Positions 6,992 through 15,851 of a stretch of DNA of 36,863 nucleotides are shown one piece after another. The notes beneath the pieces are model-generated. The model was not told the DNA's origin and ran no database searches. It saw only the letters and a program-made list of their open reading frames with translations. The stretch spans positions 1 through 36,863 of the forward strand of contig CACZXQ010000007.1 in the NCBI GenBank assembly GCA_902785115.1, in the 5' to 3' direction. Both the position numbers and the translations under genes were made by a program. Position 1 is the first letter of the stretch. Each line of letters starts with the position of its first letter. The stretch comes from Oscillospiraceae bacterium (GTDB lineage Bacteria > Bacillota > Clostridia > Oscillospirales > Oscillospiraceae).

Positions 6992-9100
6992 ATGAAGAAG
7001 TTCATCGCATTGCTGATGGCTGTCGCCATGGTTCTGAGCCTGGCCGCCTGCGGCAGTAGCAATGAAACCGCCGCCCCCGCCGCCGAAGCTCCCGCTGCGG
7101 AAGAACCCGCCGCTGAAGCCCCCGCTGCTGAGGCTGCAGAAGAACCCGCTGCCGAAGCACCTGCTGCTGAGGAGCCCGCTGCCGAGGAGCCCGCTGCCGA
7201 GGAGCCCGCTGCCGAAGCCGCCGAAGGCCCCGACACCTACTCCATGATCGACAACTTCGACATCACTACCCTGGACTATGTTTACAACAACAAGTCCTCC
7301 AATGGCGACTACACCTCTAACTTCATCGAGGGTCTGCTGACCCAGGACAACCATGGCACTCTGATCGCCGGCATGGCGAAGGAGTGGAGCGCCAATGACG
7401 ACGCCTCCGAGTGGACCTTCGTGATCCGCGACGACGCCGTGTGGTCCACCAATGAAGGCGAAGAGTATGACGCTGTTACCGCGGAAGACTTCGTTACCGG
7501 TCTGAAGCACGCTGCCGATTCCAAGTCCGAGACTCTGGGTCTCGTCGCCGACCTGATCGTTGGTCTGCGCGAGTACTCCGAGGGCACCGGCGCCTGGGAA
7601 GACGTTGGCATCAAGGCTGACGGCAACACCCTGGTTTACACCCTCACCGGCCCCTGCGGCTACTTTGACGGTATGACCACCTACTCCATCCTCTGGCCCA
7701 TCAACGCCGAGTTCCTGGAGTCCAAGGGTGAGGACTTCGGCGCTGTCCAGCCCGATTCCATCCTCTACAACGGCTGCTACATCCTCTCCTCCCTGGTTCC
7801 TGCCCAGGAGGTTCGTTTCAACGCCAACCCCAACTACTATGACAGCGACAACGTGTTTGTCAAGCACGTCGTTGTGACCTACTCCGACGGCCAGGATCCC
7901 GCCCAGAACTTCAATATGTTCGTCAACGGCGAAGTTACCGCTACCACCATCAACTCCTCTCTGCCCGATGTCGTCGCCAAGGCCGATGAGCTCTACGCCG
8001 ACAATCAGTACAAGAGCATGACCACCGCCACCTCTTACTGGGGCGCTTTCAACTGGGATCGCCGCATGTACAACCTGTACAACGATCCTTCCGTTTCCAC
8101 CACCTCCAAGGAGACCGACGAGCAGAAGGCCGACGCCAAGCTGGCCATCCTGAACGCCAACTTCCGCCGCGCTGTCTACGCCGCCTACTCCGCCCACGCC
8201 GTTCAGGCCATCACCATGGGCGAGGAGCGCGCCGATGACGCGATCCGCAATACCCTCGTTCCCTACACCTTCGCTGTTACCTCCGACGGCCGCTCCATCG
8301 GCTCCATCGTCACCAAGTACGTTGAGGAGCTCGTTCCCGAGTATGCCGGCATCGACCTGAATGACGGTCAGGACGGCTGGTACAATCCCGAGCTGGCCAA
8401 GGCTTTCGCCGAGAAGGCCAAGGAAGAGCTGGGCGATGCCATCAGCGAGTGGCCCATCCACCTCGACGTTCCCGTGTATGCTGCTTCTGAGAACCAGAAG
8501 AACATGCAGCTGGCGATGAAGAACGCCATCGAGAGCGCCATCGGCGATTACGTTGTGATCGACCTGCAGTACCTCGAGGGCAACTCTTCCGTCTACTACT
8601 CCGCGTTCTACAACCAGCCCACCGGTGAAGAGAACTCCATCGACCTGGTCTTCGGCGCCGGCTGGGGCCCCGACTACGGCGATCCTCTCACCTACATCCA
8701 CTGCTTCGATATCCACGACGGCGACATGCTCAACTACTCCGGCATCAACTATGAGAGCCAGGGGCAGGATGATGAGCAGAAGGAAGTTCTCAAGACTCTC
8801 GGCCTTGAGGATATCCAGGCTGTTGTTGACGAGGCCGTTCTTGCCACCGGCGACGAGCGCATCGAGCTCTTTGCCAAGGCCGAGGCCATGCTGCTCACCG
8901 GCGGCATCCTCCGTCCTTACGCCACCAGCGGCGCCAGCCTCTCCGTCAGCAAGGTGAAGCCCTTCACCGCCGCTTACGGTCTGTACGGCCAGGCCGCCTA
9001 CAACCGGGTGCCTTACTTCAAGTACATGCAGCTGCTCGACGCTCCCGTCCTCGCTGCTGACTACTACGCTGCCAAGGAAGCCTGGCTCGCCGGCGAATAA
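6992..9100 (+). CDS. oppA: Oligopeptide ABC transporter substrate-binding lipoprotein
   Basis: A 702-residue family 5 solute-binding protein, the extracellular receptor of the peptide importer encoded downstream. Signal peptide MKKFIALLMAVAMVLSLAAC ends in lipobox LAAC with Cys20, so the protein is lipid-anchored. Residues about 27-75 are a low-complexity Ala/Glu/Pro linker that holds the binding domain away from the membrane; it contains tandem EEPAA repeats. The rest has the SBP_bac_5 pattern (YSMIDNFDITTLDYVYNN, then WTFVIRDDAVWS). At about 700 residues it is longer than typical OppA but close to Gram-positive AmiA. ATG 6992 is chosen for its AAGGAGGAAAC site. Product identity is firm; peptide preference is unknown. 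Confidence 0.93.
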   Translation: MKKFIALLMAVAMVLSLAACGSSNETAAPAAEAPAAEEPAAEAPAAEAAEEPAAEAPAAEEPAAEEPAAEEPAAEAAEGPDTYSMIDNFDITTLDYVYNNKSSNGDYTSNFIEGLLTQDNHGTLIAGMAKEWSANDDASEWTFVIRDDAVWSTNEGEEYDAVTAEDFVTGLKHAADSKSETLGLVADLIVGLREYSEGTGAWEDVGIKADGNTLVYTLTGPCGYFDGMTTYSILWPINAEFLESKGEDFGAVQPDSILYNGCYILSSLVPAQEVRFNANPNYYDSDNVFVKHVVVTYSDGQDPAQNFNMFVNGEVTATTINSSLPDVVAKADELYADNQYKSMTTATSYWGAFNWDRRMYNLYNDPSVSTTSKETDEQKADAKLAILNANFRRAVYAAYSAHAVQAITMGEERADDAIRNTLVPYTFAVTSDGRSIGSIVTKYVEELVPEYAGIDLNDGQDGWYNPELAKAFAEKAKEELGDAISEWPIHLDVPVYAASENQKNMQLAMKNAIESAIGDYVVIDLQYLEGNSSVYYSAFYNQPTGEENSIDLVFGAGWGPDYGDPLTYIHCFDIHDGDMLNYSGINYESQGQDDEQKEVLKTLGLEDIQAVVDEAVLATGDERIELFAKAEAMLLTGGILRPYATSGASLSVSKVKPFTAAYGLYGQAAYNRVPYFKYMQLLDAPVLAADYYAAKEAWLAGE

Positions 9101-9462
9101 TTCCTTAGAGAAAGATAAAGCATTGACCAACTAAACAGGGGGAGCCAGACGACATGGGTTCTCTGGCTCCCTTCCGCATATTATTAATGCGGCAATAAAA
9201 TAATCGTAAATCTTTCCTAACTGTGCGAACTATTGCCGCATTAATATTTGCCATATTTTTCGGTTGCCGCGTCAGCGGCGAGAAAAATGGCATTTTATAA
9301 TCTTATTACTCCGGCTACACAAGCCTTTCGGTTTGCGAATATTTAATTGCCGGAGTAATAACTCACGGCAAGAGCCTTCGGGCTCTCTACCGGGCGGCTC
9401 CGCAGAGACAAAGATCATGCGGCGCTTCGCCGTCATATAGTCAAAGTAAGGCGGGTAGCTAT
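9101..9462 (+). promoter_or_regulatory. Folded oppA-oppB intercistronic region
   Basis: 362 nt without a gene but with serial inverted repeats: 9140-9149/9162-9171 (10 bp), 9182-9197/9231-9246 (16 bp, perfect), 9250-9291 (hairpin with ATTTTTC/GAAAAAT arms), 9303-9315/9349-9361 (13 bp, perfect), 9371-9386 (GAGCC-TTCG-GGCTC) and 9420-9432. None has a long U-run directly after it, so these could stabilise the oppA message or partly stop transcription, giving more binding protein than permease. That role is inference. I see no clear promoter for oppB. Confidence 0.55.
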
Positions 9463-10959
9463 ATGAAAAGTTACATCTGGAAGCGATTGTTCCGATCGCT
9501 CATCTCCATTCTGATCATCATGCTCATCGTGTTTACGATGGTGTACACGATGGTGCCTCGTGAGAATATCTTCTTTGAAGACAGCACTTACCGCAAACTG
9601 GGCGGTAAATCGGACGACAAGGCGGAATATGTCTACTCAACCTGGCAGAAGCTGGGCTATCTGGACTATGTGCGCATCAACGACTACTGTCTCACCCTGT
9701 ATGAGGCCGGCAGCGAAGATATGGTTCGTGCTGTCGCGCCCGATTCGCCTGAGAGCGAAGAGTTTGTGAAGCTCTATTCCTCTCAGGGATATACCATTGA
9801 AAACTATTTGCAGAGCGGCCGCTACTATGCGTATAAGGACATTCCCGTTATCAAGCGCATGGTCAACTGGCTGGCGCATTTAATTGTTATTGATACGCCC
9901 TATTCCGTGAAGGACGAAAACAACCCCGAGCTCAAGCGCTCCCTCTCCTTTGGCCGTACGCCCACCGGCGGTGTGGCGCTGATCGGCAGCGGCTCGACCC
10001 ACAAGTACCTGCTTTACACCGACAGCCGTTTCCCCTGGATTCACCAGAACATCATCAAGCTGAATTTCGGCACCTCGTACCCCACCTACCAAGGGCTCGA
10101 CGTGATGACGGTGCTGTTCCAGTCCCAGGGCACCGAGGTCAAGCGCCCTGTCACCTTCGAGACCGGCTATGAGGGCGAGTCCGGCATCATCTTCGGCTCC
10201 CTCAAGTACAAGCCCGTCCTCGACAGGATGGACACCAAGAAGTTTGTCGATCATTACGCCAGCTATGAGACCGTGAAGGATCAGCCCTCCATGATCGGCA
10301 CCTCCTTCATCATGGGCATTTTCGCCATGGTGCTGGCCTACGCGCTGGGTCTTCCCATCGGCGTTCTGATGGCACGGCAGAAGGACAGACTGGCTGACCG
10401 TCTCGGCATGGTGTATATCATCTTCATTATCGCCGTTCCGTCCCTGGCGTACATCTATCTTTTCCGTTACTTAGGCACGACGCTTTTGAACCTGCCGTCG
10501 GTGTTCACCACCTACGGCCCCGGCGATGTGCGTTCCTGGATCCTGCCGATCGTCTCTCTGGCGCTGCCGAGCATCGCGAGCCTGATGCTCTGGACACGGC
10601 GTTACGTGGTGGACCAGATGAACTCTGACTACGTCAAGTTTGCCAAGTCCAAGGGACTCAATCAGCGTGAGATCTTCAACAACCACATCTTTAAAAACGC
10701 CATTATCCCCATCGCGCAGGGCATCCCGGCTTCTCTGGCCGGATGCATCGCCGGCGCCATCATTACCGAGTCCATCTACTCCGTCGGCGGCATGGGCAAG
10801 ATGCTCCCCGGCGCGATCCGCCAGTATAACAACGTGATGGTCATTGCGCTGGCCTTCATTTTCTCCACCGTATCGGTGCTTTCCGTTCTGGCCGGCGACA
10901 TTGTACTGACCAAGGTCGATCCTCGGATTTCGCTCAGCGAGAAAGCAGGGAGGTCGTAA
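9463..10959 (+). CDS. oppB: Oligopeptide ABC transporter permease, AmiC-type long OppB
   Basis: A 498-residue inner-membrane permease. One N-terminal membrane segment (about 11-31) is followed by a long extracytoplasmic insertion to about residue 275, then the conserved permease core with five more segments. The EAA loop (FAKSKGLNQREIFNNHIFKNA) that contacts the ATPases is near residues 388-410. Ordinary OppB/DppB proteins are about 310 residues; the length here matches streptococcal AmiC, so this is the Ami-like subtype. The start has an AAGGCGGG site. Its stop TAA directly precedes the oppC ATG. Confidence 0.9.
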   Translation: MKSYIWKRLFRSLISILIIMLIVFTMVYTMVPRENIFFEDSTYRKLGGKSDDKAEYVYSTWQKLGYLDYVRINDYCLTLYEAGSEDMVRAVAPDSPESEEFVKLYSSQGYTIENYLQSGRYYAYKDIPVIKRMVNWLAHLIVIDTPYSVKDENNPELKRSLSFGRTPTGGVALIGSGSTHKYLLYTDSRFPWIHQNIIKLNFGTSYPTYQGLDVMTVLFQSQGTEVKRPVTFETGYEGESGIIFGSLKYKPVLDRMDTKKFVDHYASYETVKDQPSMIGTSFIMGIFAMVLAYALGLPIGVLMARQKDRLADRLGMVYIIFIIAVPSLAYIYLFRYLGTTLLNLPSVFTTYGPGDVRSWILPIVSLALPSIASLMLWTRRYVVDQMNSDYVKFAKSKGLNQREIFNNHIFKNAIIPIAQGIPASLAGCIAGAIITESIYSVGGMGKMLPGAIRQYNNVMVIALAFIFSTVSVLSVLAGDIVLTKVDPRISLSEKAGRS

Positions 10960-11886
10960 ATGAATACAGAAAATATGGATCTGTTTGAATTCGCGGCCTA
11001 TGACGAGCTCGAATCCGAACACATTGCGGCGCCGCGCTATTCCTACTGGAAATCCGTCTGGCGCACTTTCTTCAAAAACAAGTTTACCGTTGCCGTTGCC
11101 ATTCTGCTGATTTTCATCATCGCCTTCGCGCTAATACAGCCGATGCACTCCGGTTACAGCCCCATCATCGCGCCCAACATCAACAATGCCGAAATGAAGT
11201 TCCTCAAGCCCAGTGCCGAGCATATCTTCGGCACCGACCATGTGGGCAACGAGGTGTTTGACGCGGTTTGGGCCGGCGCGCGCAACTCCATCATCATCAG
11301 CTTCGTCTGCACCGCTATCAACATGCTGGTGGGCATCCCCGTCGGCGCGCTGTGGGGCTTCTCCAAGCGCATGGACAAGTGGATGATCGAGGTTTATAAC
11401 GTCGTTTCCAACATCCCCTTCCTGCTGCTCGCGATGATCCTGTCCTACGTTCTCGGCGCCGGTATGCGCTCGCTGATCATCACCATGACCTGTACCGAGT
11501 GGATTTTTGTGGCCTACTTCATCCGCACCCAGGTTATGATCATCCGTGACCGTGAGTACAACATGGCCTCGAAGTGCCTCGGTACCCGCACCTGGACGAT
11601 GATCATCAAGAACATTCTGCCTTACCTGATTTCGGTCATCATGACCTACGTCTCCCGGCAGATCCCCTCGCTCATCTCCTATGAGGTGTTCCTGTCCTAC
11701 ATGGGTCTCGGCCTTGGCACCACCAACGCCTCCCTCGGTCAGTCCATCTCCATGTATACCTCGTACATGAACGGTTATCCGCACCTGTTCTGGATCCCTG
11801 TCGGCGTTCTGGCGATCATCTCCATCTCCCTGTATATCGTGGGACAGAAGCTGGCCGACGCCGCCGATCCGCGCACGCACATGTAA
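10960..11886 (+). CDS. oppC: Oligopeptide ABC transporter permease OppC/AmiD
   Basis: A 308-residue second permease subunit, the same length as AmiD. It has a cytoplasmic N-terminal tail, the OppC N-terminal membrane segment (NKFTVAVAILLIFIIAFALI), the motif HIFGTDHVGNEVFDAVWAGARNS typical of OppC/DppC, and an EAA loop near NMASKCLGTRTWTMIIKNILP. Together with OppB it forms the channel. It starts immediately after the oppB stop, with GGGAGG as ribosome site inside the oppB end. Confidence 0.92.
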   Translation: MNTENMDLFEFAAYDELESEHIAAPRYSYWKSVWRTFFKNKFTVAVAILLIFIIAFALIQPMHSGYSPIIAPNINNAEMKFLKPSAEHIFGTDHVGNEVFDAVWAGARNSIIISFVCTAINMLVGIPVGALWGFSKRMDKWMIEVYNVVSNIPFLLLAMILSYVLGAGMRSLIITMTCTEWIFVAYFIRTQVMIIRDREYNMASKCLGTRTWTMIIKNILPYLISVIMTYVSRQIPSLISYEVFLSYMGLGLGTTNASLGQSISMYTSYMNGYPHLFWIPVGVLAIISISLYIVGQKLADAADPRTHM

Positions 11887-11897
11887 GGGGGAGCAAA

Positions 11898-12971
11898 ATG
11901 GCAGAGAATAGAAACATTATTTTGTCCGCGAAGGACGTAGAAGTCAAGTTCCGCGTGCGCGACAACTATCTGACGGCGATCCGGGGCGTCTCCCTCGATC
12001 TCTACGAGGGCGAGACCTTCGCCATCGTGGGCGAGTCCGGCTCCGGCAAGTCCGTTTTTACCAAGACCTTCACCGGCATGCTGGAGTCCAACGGCTCTGT
12101 TTCCAAGGGCTCCGTCATGTTCCACGGTCAGGATCTGACCAAGCTCAAAACCGACAAGGATTGGGAGGGCATCCGCGGCGCCAAGATCTCCACGATCTTC
12201 CAGGACCCCATGACATCCCTGAACCCGATCCGCACCATCGGCTCGCAGATCACCGAGGTCATTGAGAAGCACCAGGGCGTCTCCAAGGCCGAGGCCAAGG
12301 CGCAGGCCATCGAGATGATGGAGCGCGTCGGCATCAAGAATGCCGCGAACCGCTTTGATGAGTACCCCTTCCAGTATTCCGGCGGCATGCGCCAGCGCAT
12401 CGTCATTGCGATCGCGCTTTCCTGCCACCCGGAGATCCTGATCTGCGACGAGCCCACCACCGCGCTGGATGTGACCATTCAGGCGCAGATCATTTCCCTG
12501 ATCCGCGACCTGCAGAAAGAACTCAAGTTCACCACGCTCTACATCACCCACGACCTCGGCGTTGTGGCGAATGTGGCTGACCGTGTCGGCGTCATGTACG
12601 GCGGCCAGATCGTGGAGTACGGCACGGTCGAAGAGATTTTCTTCGATCCCCGTCACCCCTACACCTGGGCGCTGCTCTCCTCGCTACCGCAGCTCGGCGT
12701 CAAGGGACAGGATCTGTTCTACATTGCGGGTACGCCGCCTTCCCTCTACAACGAGATCAAGGGCGACGCGTTCGCGCCGCGCAATGAGCACGCCCTGAAG
12801 ATCGACTTCGTGCAGGAGCCGCCCTATTTCCAGGTGAGCGACACGCATTTTGCCAAGACTTGGCTGCTGGATCCCCGCGCCCCGAAGCTCGAGAAGCCCG
12901 AGGTCATTCAGGATCTGCATGAGAAGATCAAAAAGATGACAGACAAGGGGGGAGCCTTCCATGTCGAATGA
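11898..12971 (+). CDS. oppD: Oligopeptide ABC transporter ATPase OppD
   Basis: A 357-residue cytoplasmic ATPase that powers peptide import. Walker A GESGSGKS is near residue 44, the signature YSGGMRQR near 160, Walker [13 protein letters not shown] near 180, and the switch His in ITHDLG near 217. The C-terminal oligopeptide/dipeptide extension ([15 protein letters not shown] onward) is present, as in OppD/DppD. Ribosome site GGGGGAG. It overlaps oppF by 11 nt. Confidence 0.94.
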   Translation: MAENRNIILSAKDVEVKFRVRDNYLTAIRGVSLDLYEGETFAIVGESGSGKSVFTKTFTGMLESNGSVSKGSVMFHGQDLTKLKTDKDWEGIRGAKISTIFQDPMTSLNPIRTIGSQITEVIEKHQGVSKAEAKAQAIEMMERVGIKNAANRFDEYPFQYSGGMRQRIVIAIALSCHPEILICDEPTTALDVTIQAQIISLIRDLQKELKFTTLYITHDLGVVANVADRVGVMYGGQIVEYGTVEEIFFDPRHPYTWALLSSLPQLGVKGQDLFYIAGTPPSLYNEIKGDAFAPRNEHALKIDFVQEPPYFQVSDTHFAKTWLLDPRAPKLEKPEVIQDLHEKIKKMTDKGGAFHVE

Positions 12972-13923
12972 AAACAGAGAGGTCATCCTCTCCATCAAGC
13001 ACGTTGACATCTCTTTCGACGTTGGGCATAAAAAGAAATTCGTCGCCGTAAAGGACGCGAATTTTGACATCTATAAGGGCGAAACCTTTGCACTGGTGGG
13101 CGAATCCGGCTCCGGCAAGACCACGCTCGGCCGCGCGATCATGCGCATCAATCCCTGCAGCGCGGGTGAGATCGTGTTTGAGGGCAAGCGCATTTCCGGC
13201 AAGATCTCCAAGGAAGAGGATCGCAACGTGGTCCGCAATATCCAGATGATCTTCCAGGACCCCGCCGCGTCTCTGAACGAGCGCGCTACCATCGAATACT
13301 GCGTCTCCGAGGGCTTGTATAACTTCCATCTGTACAAGGACGAGGAAGAGCGCGTTGCCAAGGTGGACAGAGCGCTTGAGAGCGTGGGTTTGCTGCCCGA
13401 GCATAAGTCCCGCTATCCGCACGAGTTCTCCGGCGGCCAGCGTCAGCGCGTGGGCATTGCCCGTGCCATGATCATGGATCCGAAGTTCATCGTGGCGGAC
13501 GAGCCGATCTCCGCGCTGGATGTTTCGATCCGCGCGCAGGTTCTGAACCTGATGAACAAGCTAAAGGCGGAGAAGGATCTGACCTACCTCTTCATCGCGC
13601 ACGACCTGTCTGTGGTTCGCTTCATTGCCGACCGCATCGCGGTCATCCATCACGGCGAGATCGTAGAGATCGCGGATTCCGAGACGCTGTTTAAGTATCC
13701 GATGCATCCCTATACCATTTCGCTGCTGTCTTCGGTTCCGATGCCCGATCCCATTGTGGAGCGCACGCGCCGTCACATCGACTACGATCCCTCGCAGCTC
13801 GAGCAGACGGACGAAAAGCGCGAGCTGCGCGAGCTTCGCCCCGATCACTTTGTTTTCTGCACGGCGAACGAGTTCGAGAAGTATCAGAAGAAGATCAGCG
13901 AGCTGGAAAAAGAACTTGGATAA
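12961..13923 (+). CDS. oppF: Oligopeptide ABC transporter ATPase OppF
   Basis: A 320-residue partner ATPase, last gene of the operon. Walker [10 protein letters not shown] is near residue 46, signature FSGGQRQR near 158, Walker [13 protein letters not shown] near 177, and the switch His in IAHDLS near 215. The C-terminal extension begins at [19 protein letters not shown] 12961 lies inside the end of oppD, with GGGGGGAG upstream. A strong terminator follows. Confidence 0.94.
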   Translation: MSNENREVILSIKHVDISFDVGHKKKFVAVKDANFDIYKGETFALVGESGSGKTTLGRAIMRINPCSAGEIVFEGKRISGKISKEEDRNVVRNIQMIFQDPAASLNERATIEYCVSEGLYNFHLYKDEEERVAKVDRALESVGLLPEHKSRYPHEFSGGQRQRVGIARAMIMDPKFIVADEPISALDVSIRAQVLNLMNKLKAEKDLTYLFIAHDLSVVRFIADRIAVIHHGEIVEIADSETLFKYPMHPYTISLLSSVPMPDPIVERTRRHIDYDPSQLEQTDEKRELRELRPDHFVFCTANEFEKYQKKISELEKELG

Positions 13924-13926
13924 ATG

Positions 13927-13958
13927 AAAAAGGGGATGTGTTTTTCACATCCCCTTTT
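13927..13958. terminator. Bidirectional terminator after oppF
   Basis: AAAAGGGGATGTG at 13928-13940 and CACATCCCCTTTT at 13946-13958 around a TTTTT loop. It can act for oppF on the plus strand and for the DUF3899 gene on the minus strand, whose stop overlaps the right arm. Confidence 0.85.
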
Positions 13959-14343
13959 ATAAAATCAGGTACGCTATGATGATGGAGACGGCGAAATACA
14001 GCGCCGCGAGGAAGAGAGGATAGTTGAACGATTCCTCTCTTTCACGCTTTTTGTCGTCCATATATGCTCGGAAGTCTTTCTTTTCCTCGTTCCGCATACC
14101 CCGCTTGAGCACGAAGCTGCTGATGTCAAAGTCGCCGTGCAGATAGAGCGAGTAGACCACGCCGGCGATAAGAAGCACCAGGGCAATGATCGTGAGCGCA
14201 TCGGTAAAAATCAGCAGCCGGTTGTATTCCGAAATGGCGGCCTTGGCGACCGGATAGATCAGCGTAACGATAAGCTGCGTGATCAGCAGCCGGGGCTTGA
14301 TGTTATGAAAGCGTTTTTTCCACTTTTCGAGTGTTTTCTTCAT
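13957..14343 (-). CDS. DUF3899 small membrane protein
   Basis: A 128-residue predicted membrane protein with three hydrophobic segments, about 19-37, 44-68 and 108-128, and a charged loop (RNEEKKDFRAYMDDKKREREESF) between the second and third. The pattern and length fit the DUF3899 family of Firmicutes, whose function is unknown. The start has an AGAGGA site 7 nt upstream. It stands alone between convergent oppF and the divergent fRMsr gene. Confidence 0.7.
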   Translation of the reverse strand: MKKTLEKWKKRFHNIKPRLLITQLIVTLIYPVAKAAISEYNRLLIFTDALTIIALVLLIAGVVYSLYLHGDFDISSFVLKRGMRNEEKKDFRAYMDDKKREREESFNYPLFLAALYFAVSIIIAYLIL

Positions 14344-14431
14344 GCTGTTCCTCTCCGCGTATGGTTATGGTTCTATCTTAGCAGAGAGGGCGGCTTTTCG
14401 TCAACAAGACTTTTTTGAGGAGAGGGCAGCT

Positions 14432-14893
14432 TTGACTGATTATCGCGAAGTTAACGAACGGCTGGAGAGCCTGATCGCGGGTGTGCCGCATGAGATCGCC
14501 AATCTCGCCAACGCCTCCGCGCTGCTTTGGGAGAGCCTGGAGGAGATCAACTGGGCGGGCTTTTACCGCATGGAGGGCGAAAAGCTGGTGCTCGGCCCCT
14601 TTCAGGGCAAGCCCGCCTGCATCGAGATCCCGCTGGGCAGAGGCGTCTGCGGGACAGCCGCGGCGGAGGACAGAACGCAGCTTGTGTATCATGTTCACGA
14701 TTTTCCCGGCCATATCGCCTGTGACAGCGCCTCCAATTCCGAGATCGTGGTGCCGCTGCACCGGAATGGCGCGGTCGTCGGTGTGCTGGACATTGACAGC
14801 CCGCGGATCGGGCGCTTTAGCGAGGTTGACCGCGAGGGGCTGGAGACTTTTGCGGCGATCATGGAAAAACACCTGTACGGAGACAAAACATGA
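14432..14893 (+). CDS. msrC: Free methionine-(R)-sulfoxide reductase, GAF domain
   Basis: A 153-residue single GAF-domain enzyme that reduces free methionine-R-sulfoxide. The three Cys known to matter in E. coli fRMsr (84, 94, 118) are present as Cys63, Cys73 and Cys97, with identical spacing of 10 and 24. The motifs GRGVCGTA and HIACDSASNSEIVVPL match the family closely. I chose the TTG at 14432 because GAGGAG lies 8-9 nt upstream; the ATG at 14342 would add 30 unsupported residues. Its end overlaps the start of the rhodanese gene. Confidence 0.9.
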   Translation: MTDYREVNERLESLIAGVPHEIANLANASALLWESLEEINWAGFYRMEGEKLVLGPFQGKPACIEIPLGRGVCGTAAAEDRTQLVYHVHDFPGHIACDSASNSEIVVPLHRNGAVVGVLDIDSPRIGRFSEVDREGLETFAAIMEKHLYGDKT

Positions 14894-15195
14894 TGAAAAG
14901 GATAAACTTTGCCGAGGCGAAAGCACTTCTGGACAGCGAGAACTGCGTCCTGCTGGACGTGCGGGAGGAGGAAGAGTACATCACCGGCCACGCGGTGGAC
15001 GCGGTGCTGCTGCCGGTGGACGAGCTTACGGACGAGACGGCGCTTGACGCGATCCCGACGCTCGACACGCCGGTGCTTGTTTACTGCCGTTCCGGCTACC
15101 GCAGCAATGTGGCGGCGCACAAGCTGGACGACTACGGCTACACGCGCGTATATGATCTCGGCAGCCTCATCGGCTGGCCGTATGGACTTGAATAG
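14890..15195 (+). CDS. Rhodanese-like sulfurtransferase domain protein
   Basis: A 101-residue single rhodanese domain. It has LLDVREEEEYITGHAVDAVLLP, the CH2A-like entry motif, and an active loop CRSGYRS with Cys66 as persulfide-bearing residue. Small rhodaneses carry sulfane sulfur to diverse acceptors; the partner here is unknown. The start overlaps the fRMsr stop (ATGATGA), so the two are co-translated. A second ATG three bases later is equally possible. Confidence 0.88.
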   Translation: MMKRINFAEAKALLDSENCVLLDVREEEEYITGHAVDAVLLPVDELTDETALDAIPTLDTPVLVYCRSGYRSNVAAHKLDDYGYTRVYDLGSLIGWPYGLE

Positions 15196-15203
15196 CGATA
15201 AAG

Positions 15204-15246
15204 AAACGGATTGCAGAGCAGGAAACAAACTCTGCAATCCGTTTTT
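15204..15246. terminator. Terminator between convergent rhodanese and thrH genes
   Basis: 15-bp perfect arms at 15204-15218 and 15230-15244, followed on the plus strand by TTTTT. It should stop the rightward transcript; the minus strand has a shorter T-run. Confidence 0.85.
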
Positions 15247-15251
15247 ACGTG

Positions 15252-15851
15252 TCATAAATTCTCCTTGATGATCCTAAGCAGGTCGTCAAACTCCTCGACA
15301 GCCGGGAGGTCGGGGTTATCGCGCTTGATGGCCTCGGTGGAGCGGAAGAGGATGCCCGCCTTGCTCGCGCGGATCATAGCGAGGTCGTTGAAGCTGTCAC
15401 CCGCGGCGATGGTCTCAAAGCCCACGGACTGGAAGGCTCTCACCGTGGAGAGCTTGGTGTTCTGACAACGCATCTTGTAGTCTGTGATCTCGCCGTTCGG
15501 CGCGACAACGAGTTCGTTGCACAGCAGTGTCGGCCAGCCGAGCTTTTTCATCAGCGGCTGGGCAAACTGGCTGAAGGTGTCGCTCAGAATGACGGCCTGC
15601 GTGATGGAGCGCAGCTCTTCCATAAATTCCTTTGCGCCGGGCAGAGGGTCGATTGTGGCAATGGTGTCCTGAATCTCCTTCAGCCCCAGTCCGTGCTCCT
15701 TCAGGATGCCCAGGCGCCAGCGCATGAGCTTGTCATAATCCGGCTCGTCCCGCGTGGTGCGGCGCAGCTCCGGAATGCCGCTTGCCTCGGAAAAGGCGAT
15801 CCAGATCTCCGGCACCAGCACGCCTTCCATATCCAAACAAACAATGTTCAT
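15252..15851 (-). CDS. thrH: ThrH phosphoserine phosphatase / homoserine phosphotransferase
   Basis: A 199-residue HAD-superfamily enzyme. The first motif CLDMEGVLVPE gives the nucleophile Asp7; the later motifs VILSDTF and AAGDSFNDLAMI supply the Ser and the Mg-binding Asp pair. It resembles Pseudomonas ThrH along its length, including IWIAFSEASGI and QPLMKKLGWPTLLC. In Pseudomonas, ThrH hydrolyses phosphoserine and can move its phosphate to homoserine. Its ATGA overlap with thrC supports a role in threonine synthesis here. Homoserine kinase (thrB) is not in the window, so it may supply phosphohomoserine. Confidence 0.9.
   Translation of the reverse strand: MNIVCLDMEGVLVPEIWIAFSEASGIPELRRTTRDEPDYDKLMRWRLGILKEHGLGLKEIQDTIATIDPLPGAKEFMEELRSITQAVILSDTFSQFAQPLMKKLGWPTLLCNELVVAPNGEITDYKMRCQNTKLSTVRAFQSVGFETIAAGDSFNDLAMIRASKAGILFRSTEAIKRDNPDLPAVEEFDDLLRIIKENL

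Noticed and set aside
6896..9130. 744-codon open frame on the minus strand
   Set aside because: Antisense to oppA, Gly/Val/Leu-rich, no domain or start site.
9140..9171. Full terminator after oppA
   Set aside because: The stem is good but is followed by TTCCGC instead of a U-run; kept only as part of the folded gap.
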